Positions 25,001-37,000 of a DNA stretch of 64,000 nt are shown one piece after another. Under the pieces are notes generated by a model. The model worked only from the letters and a program-made list of their open reading frames with translations. It made no database searches and was not told the DNA's origin. Both the position numbers and the translations under genes were made by a program. Source of the DNA: Eopsaltria australis (taxonomy: Eukaryota > Chordata > Aves > Passeriformes > Petroicidae). How positions within the stretch are numbered: position 1 is the stretch's first letter; each line of letters opens with the position of its first letter. Where the stretch lies: contig JAVTVJ010011652.1 in the NCBI GenBank assembly GCA_034509425.1, positions 1,379,001-1,443,000 on the forward strand, read 5' to 3'.

Positions 25001-28000
25001 CAAATCTGTTGTTAACCCACCTGCATCACAACACACAGCCTGCCTTTTGCAACAGGTAAATCAGGCTCAGAGTCGTGTCTCCTGGCAGTAGTGCATGGCT
25101 ATGGAAGAGCTGGAATCTGGGAAGAGAGGGATCACTGCAGGGCACTGCTGGTGAGTTCCCCTAACCCCAAACTCTGGGGCATGAGCATGTTTTGAGCACA
25201 TTGGAATTGCATCAGGTCTGGGAGGGAAAAGGGAGCTGGCTGATCACAGAGACTGGAAAATTCTCAGGTGATTCAAGGTGGAGCTGGATTTGAGACCTTA
25301 CAGTGGAGATGGTGAAAGGGTTTGAGTTTAAGGCAGCTTGAGGGCAGACTTAGCTGTTGGTGAGGAGCTGCTGGGGCATTACAGACCCAGTGTCCAGGGA
25401 AGTGTGATCACTCTGCTTTAGTCCAGCTCCCCAGGCATTAGCAAGGTCAGCTCAGATGAAGGTAAAGTAGTTTAGCCTATGTTCTGTCAGATAGAGGAGA
25501 AGTGAACATAACCCATGTGGCATTTTCAGAAGGTTATGGCGAGTTCTTGCATGTTTCTTTCATCTCAAATTAAGTTCACGGAAAATAGGTGGCATCCTTT
25601 GGTCTCCCTTTGCTGGTGAGGCTCAGGGAAATGAATATTGTCCTCAGAGTGAGTGATGGGATGAAACTGGGGTTTTTGATGCTCTTAACAATAATGGTAA
25701 AACTTAAATTGGCTTAGAAAGTATGATAGCATAGTGAAAAAGTAATTCCTCTAGTCGAACCATAATCATGATGTGAGACAGTGCAAAAGCAATAAATGGA
25801 AAAGGTCAAAGTTGTACTGACAAACATGTCTTATTTTTAGAATTCTATCCGAAGTATTGGGAGATTTTTTTTTTTTACTTAGGAAATCACTAATTGGTAT
25901 CAGTACAATGAATTCCAGCTCTTCAGGGGACCAGATATTATGAAGGGGATCAGGAAACTTGGATTTGTATCAGAGATTAGCTATGGCTGTATTCATGGAA
26001 GAGAAGTGTATTGCAGTCTTCAGCAAACCAGCTGGATGCCTACTGGCATTTTAAAACAAAGAACTCTAATTCCATTGATGGTGATAACAGTGGTGCCATT
26101 GCTTTCAGTAGGAACAGAAGGTTCTTACTTCTGATACAAAATATGGGCTCTTTTTATTATGCATAAGAATATTTTAAGTGGATTTTTTTTGTATTTGCTT
26201 CTCTCCATCTCTTTTCTTGTTCTTCTGTAATTATTTTCAAAGGCCATCTTTGTATTTACAGTAAAATGCTCTAGGTTGTCACGATGCATTTGGAAGCTCT
26301 GACATTTTGTGCTTAATGCAAAGGAAAATCTCAGCAATAGGAAGAGCTGAGTAAGGTTTTCTTCATCAGTGCAGCAGTTGCCAGCTAATAGCAGTATGGT
26401 AAATCCTTATTTTCTTGTGCAAACATCATTAGGAAGGTGTGCTTGTGTCAAAATTATTTTAATTCTTGAAAAGTTATACAATCTTTTGAATGAAAAGTAA
26501 TTCTTTTGTTTCCTGATGGCTGCTCTATACCCATGTTTGATTCAGTACATCCTTTTTGCCCCTTTTTTCCCTTCTTTTTTTTTTTAAATTTTAAATCCAG
26601 ATATAGTGCATGAATGGGAAATAATATGGCTAAGAGTTTGGTATTATCAGCAACCTCACTGAGAGCAGAGCACATAGCAACAGTCACCTTCACCACATGC
26701 TGGAGGGCTGGAAATTCCAGGAAAAGGGCCATCAGATATGTGCAAGTATTTGATTTGTGAAATGTGCAGCGTGTTCATGGCGAATTCAGTTAACATGGAT
26801 TTATTGGAGCCACAAAGATCAGCTGCAATAGTGACATTTTTAGTAGGTCTAATGCATCCCAGCTTCCCCTGTGCACCTGGTTCATCAGCCTACAGATAGC
26901 TGAGAGCTCGGGTGATTTGGCATTTGGAGCAGTGGACGTGCATTGCACAAATCAAAAAGAGTTATTGCAGCTTTCCCCTTGAGCCAGGGTGGTGTCCTGC
27001 AGCCATTCTCAGCTGGGAGTTTGGGAGAGCCTGGAAAAGGCTGTGCTGGGTTCCACTGGTCCTCCCAGTGGTGCTCAAGCTTGGCCAGTGAATGGAAATA
27101 ATTGCATTGTATGGAATGGAAATAATTGCATTGTATGTTATGGATTGAAAACCCCAACATTTTATTGTGGAAGCACTTCTTAAAATACTGTAACTTTGAT
27201 CTGAAATGGAGAATGGTATTGATCCTGTTATTGATTCAGAAAAGAGTGGGCAGAGTTTGTGTTGGGTTTGTGGCCACTCTGTCAGGATAGAAACAGAAAT
27301 TAACTTGTGCTGATTGGGATATAAGACACACACTGGTGTTCTGGCATGTTCTTACAGAGAGCTGGTATCATCGTGATACTGCTTTGCTTATTCTCTGAAT
27401 TGTGAAACAATCTAGGAGATCCAGTCACATGGGAGTGAGGTCTGAGAAGGTTTGGAAAGTGCAACTTCTCTGACCAAGCCTTTGCTTTTGTATGCATCAC
27501 TCTAATGTAGTGCAGAATGTGCCTGGAAAGGTTTCTGATGGCAGACTTGGGGCTTGAATCCTTATTTCTTCTTCAAAAAGTTGTTTCTTTTCCATACACA
27601 GAACTGGTGGCATGAGGCACATTCAGAAATGTTTCCCTTTCCCTGGTTTTTCTGCATTTCTGGGCATTGTGCTGCAGAGCCCCATAGCCTGATTCCCTTC
27701 TTGTCCTGTTAAATTCTACCTGGAGACAAAGCCCACTTGAGCTTACCCATTGTTTATGGCACCTGGGTTGCAGGGAACCTTCTGTTGGAGAGAATCCTCT
27801 GCTCTGGCATCTGCTTCACTGGGAAAATGAACAACTTCCATAATATGTGAAGTAAAAAATTTTGCTGATGCCTTGTGCAGCTGAATTAAATGTAGTTGAA
27901 ATATTCAATAGAGAAGAGAAGATTTTGTGGGGCTGCTGATTTTTTTTTTGTCTGAGTACCACCTTAGTGGCTTGTGCATGGGAGGTCCAGCAGTCACTCT

Positions 28001-31000
28001 TCTTTAAGCTGCTGGCTTGAAACTGTTTATCTGGGACAGTATTGGTCCATGCCTGGCTTTTCCAGTAGCTCCCTAAAGTTCATTTATCCAGTCCTGAGTA
28101 GGAATGTGTGGCGGGGGCTCTCAGCTACTCAAAACAGACTGATGGCCTTCCAGCTGCCATTAACTGATCTTTCTAATTAAATAATGAGCTTGGTCCTGCT
28201 CTCCAGATCTATCAGAAAATCAGATTCCACTGATTCAAAGCATGAAATCAGTGAAATACCCACACTGCATCAGCAAAGCTTTTATAAATCTTCTGGACTT
28301 TGCTTTCAGTCTGCATTCTGTGACACCTAAAGGTTAATCCTTCACTGCATTTTGTTGAAATCTACAATGTTGCTGATCATTTACTGAGAAACGGAAGGAG
28401 CTAAACAGATTAGGCATTGCAGGAAACCACAGAAAATAAACTCTTGCATCTGTTTAGATGAAAAGATGGAATAATTTAAATTAAATCTGCTAAACCAGCA
28501 ATTGGAGCTAATGTGATAATGGATGTGATTTCATTATTAATACATATCTTCTAATCTCATAATTTCACCAATTCTGTAATTGTTTGGCAATCTGCAAATC
28601 AGGGCCCTTTGAATTGTTAAAAAAAAATTCCAGAGTCTGAAAATGGGAGCCTTCTCTGTTTTCCTTTCAGCTTCTGATCACCTTAAAAAATGCACAAGGT
28701 GTTGTTTGGCAATTGACTAAAGTCAGAAATCGTAATGTGTTCAAATTTAGTCTGTACACATTTATTGAAATTATCCAAGCCCCTTATATAGACTGTCATA
28801 TTCCAGGTTAATGTGAATATCATAAGTAAATATAAAAAAATGTATTCAAGAAGTTTGCATCATATTTAGAAAAAGATTATTTTAAATACTGGTTTGTGTG
28901 AGGACTTATTTAATTTGGATTCTAAATCAGATTCCTCCATTTAATTTAGTGTGTGAACTAAATGCATACTGTTTAGATGTGGTTTTGTCATAGCATGTAG
29001 CTTGATGGAGATAAAGATCCTTAATAAACATGGAGATAAAGCTGGAACTTGAGCTATGTGGAGCATTACTTGATTATGTTTTTCTGTTACAGAAGCCATA
29101 ATAAGTCATTCTAAGTCATTCTGCTTTTAAGAACTGTTCCAAATACCCTGATCCTATCCAGGACAGTCTAAGCATACTTCTTCAGTTTCATGACTGCAAA
29201 TCAGGGTCCTTGCAACCCTTTTCCCATTCTCTGGCTTGGAACAGATGCTTTTGTTTCTGTCAGATCAGCCAATCACAGTGCTTTAGAGATAAGGGATTTT
29301 TAAATATCCTGGAATATCCATGCGTTTACTGCTGTTCAGAACACAGCTGTAAAAATTGTTACACATGCACATTTTTTCACCAAGGAAACACTAACTCAAC
29401 AAAATATGAAAGCTCCCACATGGACAAAATACATTTTAACACCTTGCAGTTCAGATGGGGTGGATAGTATAATGTTACAAATATCCTAATTTCATTTGCT
29501 TTTAACAGTCATTTCACTACCTGTTGAGAAGTCTTGGCATTAGATCCAGGATGCATTGCAGAATTGTTTTATTTAGCTGGGTATTTGCACGAGCAACAGT
29601 GAATACAGTGCAGGATGATCATGGGTTTGAAAGGGTCTTTTTATTGATTGACTTGAATAAATTCTTGGTAGGACACCACCCAAGTTAGTGGTTTCATTGG
29701 ATGGATGTGAATATTGCACTGGATATTTAGTCACTGCTCTCTGAGTTACAAAAAGTGTGTATCCTGTCACACAGGATTTTCTGATTTGCACATACAGATA
29801 TCAATAACTTCTCAAGGCTGATAGCTGAAGACAGGTTGGAAAATGGATCTTAGAAATGCAGAATAGTTTGGGGGATTGGAAAGGACCTTAGAGATCATCT
29901 CATTCCAACCCCCTGCCATGGGCAGGGACACCTTCCACTAGACCAGGTTGCTCCAAACCCCATCCAAACTGGCTTTGAGCACTTGCAGGGATGGGGCAGC
30001 CACAGCTTCTCTGGACAGCCTGTGCCAGGGCCTCCCCACCCTCATAGTGAAGAATTTCTTCCTGATGTCTAATGGAAATCTCCCCTTTTTCACTTTAAAG
30101 CCCTTACCCTTTGTCCTGTCATTACATGCCCTTGTAAAATGTCCCTCTCTGACTATTTTGCAGCCCCCCTTTAGGTACTGGAAGGTGCTCTGAGGTCTCC
30201 CTGGAGCCTTCTCTCCCAGCCTGTCTCCACAGCAGAGGTGCTTCAGCCCTCTGACCATCTCTGTGCCCTCCTCTGGACCTGCTCCAGCCCATCTCTGAAA
30301 CATGAGTGCCGAAACAGGTAACCAAAAGAGTTAGTGGCAGAGTGAAACACTGAAAACTCATAGACAGTGTTTGATGTCTACATTTTGTGCTTCAAATCAG
30401 CATCCTGAGTGGGGGTAAAGTGTTGGTTTCCAAAGATGTTGAGTCAGTGTTGCAATGTCCTGGTCTGCTCAGGAAGTTCTGGTTCAGGTCCAGCCAGGAA
30501 TGACAGCAGGATGCAAGGAAGATAATTTGTTAGTAATTTTCTTTTTGTTTTTTTCTGTGTCAAAATTCTGTTCTTCGATTCTGTAATAAATAGTGTGTTG
30601 CTGGTGCAAAAATTGCACAAAGGAGGCTGATAACAGCATCTGTTCCAAAGATATCTTAATGAACCAAGCAGATTCTGTGCTTGTCGCACTTGGCCTGTGA
30701 CTTTTTGTACTTCCCTGCAAGAGGAGTAACTTAATATATTCCTGGAGAAGTTGTGCAGAAAATGCAAATACTGTGCTTCTACAAATGCTTCTGAAAATCA
30801 GGCTGAACATGCATGTTGTAACTTAAAGAAACAAATGGTGTTACAAGAGCAATGTTAAGATTTGGAGGAAGATTTCTTTTCCTGTGGGTGAATTATCTCA
30901 TGCTTACCCACTGCAGGGTTTTTGTATCTTCCCTGGGAAACAACATGTTTGATTACCAGGAACAACAGGATTCTTCCCTGAGTAATTCTAAAGTTTTGGA

Positions 31001-34000
31001 GAGCAGCTCCAGTGTCATCTTGGAGTGATGCTCTGAACTGTCAGTCGTGTCTAGGAATTACATGCTATGAATAAATGTGTGATGCATCCAAGTAGGTGAT
31101 AAAAATACATTGAAATATATTATTTAATATTTAATTATGATTATTAATGTTCAGAGGCCTATGACATCATTCTGCTTTACATCTAATTATAGCTTCTGTT
31201 CTGTAGAAGAGAATGCAGTAATCTCAGGGATTAAATTTGGGAGCAGAGGAGTGTGAGCATGGACAGGATGTGTGTTACCTTTTCAACATTCCACTTTGAT
31301 AAACCATTGCATCCTTCATAAGAGCACAGATTATATATAAATCCATCTGAGCCATCACTACTTAATTATTTTATTAAGCCATTTCCTTTTCTATCATCAA
31401 CGATGTAAATAAAAGAATGAAAAATAAAAATAGTGCATTACAGTATTTGTCACTCATTTGCTCTGTGCCTTTAAATGAAGTTCTAGTATTGTATGCCGGG
31501 TAGAAATATTTCTTTGATGACTTGTTAATAATGCTTTCCTTTTTCCCAGCTGGATTCTGTCCTGCAGTAGTACTAACAGCTGCAAGATGTTCCAGTGCAG
31601 AGTGTAGTGAAGGATAAAAACAGAGACAGTATTGGGAAAGTTTCAGAATAAAGGCTCAGGATGGACAAATTGCAGCTTACTCTTCCTGCTTTGTTCAATT
31701 GCTCTCAGCTCCTCTTTTTCTTGTAAAACGAGTCTGTCTTTTTTGGATCTCACAGCTTGTGTTTAGTTTCTGCATTCATACATTTAAATCTGAGGTGGTG
31801 TGTGGTGCTCAAGCTGCTTGTACCAGCTATGATTTTTGAATATATTTGGAAGACTTTTAAGATTGTACATGACAATGTAATAAAAGAATGGTAATAGTCA
31901 TGAAAGTCAGACAAACATTTTGAAACTAAAACAGTTGTGTCTTAGCGTGTTTTAAAGGCAAAACATGTGTTTTAGGTGGCAGCTTTGGAATTTGCTTTGT
32001 GTTTTAGCAGATTTTTTCAAACTGGAAAACAGTTTAGCAGTATGCAAAGTAACTGTTGTATCTGCTCATTCTGCTTGCTGACACTGACGGGTGTTTGTTT
32101 CCTTTTAGATGCAGTTTCCACATCTGCTTACTCATCACCAGCCAAAAGTTTGGGAGACCCTGGAATAACTCCACTGTCTCCATCACACATTGGGGTAAGA
32201 AATGCACTCTTTACATATACTGCATGCTTACATGATCTGTTCCTGCCTATTTAGTAGGACATAGTTTCTTCAGAGTTGTCATTTCCTCCATACTGATCCC
32301 CTTTATGCTATCCATAGTATTAAGTGAGATTTTGGTCACACTGTGGTTGTTGGCAGAGCTCTCATTCCTTTCACTGGGCTCTTGGTTTTGCTGGTTTTCA
32401 TTTGCTGAACTCATAGACTTGCTCCTGCATATTTTTATATCAAACCCAGGGGCTCCTTGATCCTCAGGGTTGCCAAGGTCTGTCCCTGTCTTTATCACTG
32501 ATTTGTTTAGGCAGCCCCTGAAAGTCTTCTTCCTTTCAGGGAAAATGAAGGATATATATGGGACTCAAAAGTCAAATCCAGATTCTCAGAGAAAAGAATC
32601 TGCTCTGAGAGGGAGAGAGACAGAGAGGTAGAAGCTCAAAATAGAAATGAATAGTTTTATTTCTTAAGGAAAATAGCTACTTCTGTAAGCTGTTAGAACC
32701 AAGAGCATGTCCCATAGTTAATGTGTTTTAGTCTCTTTTACATCATACTGATTTTGTTGATAAACTCTTATTCAAACTAACTCCCACATATTTTTAAGAT
32801 CACCCGTATGATTTATAACACAGTACATGCACACTGTATTTCATGTTATTGCAAGGGATCGTGTTCAGAACACCTTTTTATCCTTGCAGCCTTCTGCATT
32901 AGCTTTCTGATTCAAGTTCAGAATTGTGCAAAAACCCATCCTCAGGATTTCCAGTGCTCTCTCTCATAGTTTTTGGCTTTAATTCACTTCTTTCTCTATA
33001 TACTCTTGAAATTCCTCTTTTATTTCTGTCATACTTGTGTCCTATTTCAGTTAGATTTGCTGTGTAGACTCTTTGAGGATGACATTGTCCTAGTTTAGAA
33101 GCTTTATTAGGAGAATCCAAACAAATCTTTCGTGATTGGAGACCAAAACTTGTTGCTTTTGTTTCTTCATTTCAAGTAGCAGGTGTATGGAGTGATATTG
33201 GAAAATGCAGGGGTACAATAGAAGTGTGCTGGAAGTGGGAGGCATGGAATTAACAGAGAACTGAGAGGAATAAGGTGGAACACTGCCCATAGAGTGAGAC
33301 CAGCAGCAGCTCCTCTGTGAAAGATAATAACAATTGCTTCAAAGTGTTCCTGAGAGTACAGGCTGAGCAGCCATGGTGGATTTAGGGCTACAATGCTGGT
33401 GAAGGGTCTGGAGCATATTGCCCTGGGCTGTGCTTTTCAGGGATTGCAGGATTACAGGTAAAAGGCAGGGAGAGGGATTCAAATTCATCATAAGCACCTG
33501 AACAGCTTCCCACATTCTAGCACAGGCAGGAGGAAAGGGTGCATGTAGTGCTGGCTAAATAGGTTGTTATATAAATTCTTCTTTATAACTTGGGATATAA
33601 AGCTTATTGCTGTATTTTGAGTGGGTTTGTCTCTGTTATTTTTGAATGGTGATAGTATTTCATGTTCATACATATGACATAGTTAACTCCTGAAACCACC
33701 AAGTCCCAAATACACCACATTGATGGACAGAAACATATTCTTCAGTTGATAATTTTAAGGAAAAAACCAACAAAAACCAGCCCCAAGACCGTAAGTTTTA
33801 ACAATACATGACAAGAAGCATTCCAAAAATGAGTATGAAGGAAGCTTTGAATAGAAAATTATGTATAAAAGGCTCTAGCATATATATGTTGAGTCATGTA
33901 TTGAATTTCCAGTTCTATTGGAATGTGCAGCTTTCTGGTATCAACTTTGGTCACAAAGGCAGGTTTAGGGAAGTCCTCATTTTCTCTGAAGAGAGATGCA

Positions 34001-37000
34001 GGTCTTGCAGACTAAAACTTGTGGCAGGTTACAGTGATTCTGACCAGTGACTCGGTGTCTGTTTTGCTTGTGCTGTTTAACAGAAGGACTCTGATGCAGA
34101 CGATGCTGTAGAACAGTTATTTCTTGTTGTTGTGGCTATTGATTTTGGCACAACATCCAGTGGCTACGCCTACAGCTTCACCAAGGAGCCAGAATGTATT
34201 CATGTAATGAGGTAAGGGCTGCAATGCAGCATTTAGTTTGTGACTGTGATAGCATGGATTGCCTGCAGTAGCCACAGATATTTTCTACAGGAGCCTGAGG
34301 TGTCTGGATTTGTCTGGTATTGCTACAGTGTGCAGATTTCTCATGGTTATGACTTCTTGTTGCATCTTACTGTATTCTGATTTGCTTTAGTAGACAGTGG
34401 GAACATATCCCCTCTCTTATTTTGCTGAGTTTTTTACAAGATGACAGAGTAAAACGAGGGATCAGTGAATATGGAGAATTGTTCAGGGAGCAGAGTTAAT
34501 TATTAAGTCAGCATGTCCTTATCTCTGAGACTGATTTTCTAAGGGTCATGGCATCCAGGAGCTGCCCATCCCCTGGAATCACACCATGGGTGGTTGGGTG
34601 TTCAACACCTGGTTACTTGCACTGGGAGTTCGTTTGGCAGATTTAAGCTCTGTAGCATTACATTTGAATCAAATCTCTGATAATGATCCATTGTATTGGG
34701 AAATAAGCAGTCAAAAGGCATGAATGTGAAATGAAGGTTTGATGTGAAATCTGTGTTATATGTATGTAAAGGATAGGCTTTAGATGCTGTGATATAGGTT
34801 TTATTTTTAAATTCCGTGATTAAATCAGCACAATAAAAGTCTATGCAATCACAAATACAAAAGCTGTTATGGCAGCTACCTGAAAGGTTTGCCCTACAAA
34901 CCATTGTTATAATATTTTATAGTCTTTTTTTTTAAGGTAATTTGTAACTTAAAATTTATACAATTCTTATGAAAGTATTAAAGTGACTATGTTGTAATGA
35001 GAGCAAGAATTTTAGACATAAGAATATATGAAAAGCTCAGCCACAGAGGTTCTTCTAAACAATGCTGTTGTTACAGAAGCAGGTACTGTGCTGTCATGCT
35101 GAGAACAAAAGGTCAGAAAGCCTAATTTGCTGCAGTCCAGTGTGATATACTGCATTTTTTCTAAGCAAAGGTGGTAGCTGAATGCAGCTCCCTAAATCTC
35201 AGCAGACACTGGTGATGGTGCAGTCAGCCTGCATCGTTGGTTTGTGTAGGGCTGCAAAGTATTTCAAAGATCTGCAGCTGAGGGATTTCAAATGTTGTCT
35301 AAGGGGAGGTAAATCTAGGAATGGTATTCTGCCATCCAGTTGCAAAGGTATTTAGCATTTGTAGGATGGACCAGTAATGCTTTCAAGGTATTTTCTGTGT
35401 TTTGCTCTTGTTCTGTGAGCAGCACAGGAAGGTGTTGAGGCTGGGAGTCAAAGGACAGGCCCTGTGTTGCTGTCTCAGACAGCTCCCAGAGTGGGCAAGT
35501 GGGAACCCATCTCTATCAATTCCTATTCTCTTTTGGCAGCAAGTAATTAATTAAAGTTCTTAAAGAATTTGGATGGAATGAGGGAAAACATCTCTGAAGC
35601 TGTATCTGAGCAAGCCTAAATTGTGTTTAGAACTGTGTTGTTCCTATAAACTCTGGAGATTTTGCTGTGTGAAATCACTGCTGTTTCTGGGGACGTCCTT
35701 GAAGTGCCTTGGACTCAAGTTTTACCTTAGGATCTGATTTTACCATTGCATTCACATTACAGACTTGATTCTCCTTCTTTGCTCCCAGGCTTCCTGCTGC
35801 CAATCATTGAGACACTGAATTCCAGGTGCTGGGAGTATATTCCAAATCTTAATTGGCATTTGCTACTTGTGGTTCAAAACACGACATTTTCTTCCTTATG
35901 CAATAATGGCAGCATGACTGATTTCAGACCTGTGTACCTTATATGAGATACTGATGTTGAAAGAAATTAAATAAATTACTTCATGTGTTTTCAACCAGAG
36001 GAGAGGAACCTTTTTTTTTTTTTGTTTTGGGGAGGAGTTACTTTATTCATATTTCCAGCAGTTATTTCAAACAGTGGAAAATATTTTAATATCAAGAATT
36101 ATTTTAATTTTTTTAAAAAATAGGTATTTCTGTCTGGAAAGGATTTTGGCAAGATACAATTGAAACCAACTTACCAAATAATGTATGGAATATTTTTATA
36201 TATATTTATATAGAAATACTCATGAAATTCATTTAAAAGAATGATATATTTATTAAGGCAAGTCTTCAGTAGTTCAGAAGGTATTAAGGGGCTCAAACTC
36301 TGTATATAATGAGGCTTACATCTAGGATAACTTACAAATATTTCAGCAGAGTAAATGTAACTTCCCGCCGGCACTCGAGAATGTTTACATTAAAATAAAG
36401 CATGCCAGTGATGCATGGTCCTCTCCACTTCCTAACATTTTTTCCACCTTCTCTCCTTAGTGTTGATCCTTTCCAGATACTTAGATTTCTGACTGCCTTT
36501 AACAAAGTTGCTTTTCTCTAAAAGGGTAAGGTGGGTTTATTCAGAAGGTCCTGCTTTGGAAAAGAGGGAACACACAGGGCTTTAGCACCAGGTTTGAGTG
36601 CAGTGCCATGATTATTCTTGTGCAATTAGAAGGCAAATAAAGTGATGTTTTCGCCTTTGTGTTTATTTGCTGTGATGCCCAGTGCTAAAAAAAAGAAAGA
36701 GTTTATAAGCATTGACTTAACAAAGTTCTTTAGGCATATATTTATCTTTAAATTTATGAGTAGCCTCACTCATCTCAGCACGCTTGGAGTTGGGTGTGGG
36801 TTTGTAAATGTTCAGTGAATGACTTCACTTTGATTGCAAAACATTGGTTACTGTTTTATCAGTTTCACGCAGTACTGACACCTCTTGATAGCTGCCCCCA
36901 GCTTCTGTTAAAGGTAGCTGTGGTTCAGATTCCTTTTGCAGAGTGAGTGTGTTACAGTGAGTGCTGTTTGCAGCATAACTTGGGACTGGAGTGAAGGCAT

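Larger units (their letters stand above)
18339..32108 (+). other. HSPA12A: HSPA12A intron 1
   Basis: About 13.8 kb. It starts with GTGAGG inside the CpG island and ends with a pyrimidine-rich tract and TTTTAG. It holds the 3' half of the CpG island, a 24-bp tandem duplication at 27090-27137, AT-rich homeodomain-site clusters near 28430-28625 and 31075-31200, and a minus-strand CR1 copy at 29851-30292. Short open frames such as those at 21525-21785 and 24350-24853 have no recognisable product. I see no alternative first exon that I could defend. Confidence 0.75.

Noticed and set aside
32109..32111. ATG at the very start of exon 2 as an alternative start codon
   Set aside because: It is in a different frame from the conserved SAYSSP and SPSHI residues; exon 1 plus exon 2 gives the right frame.
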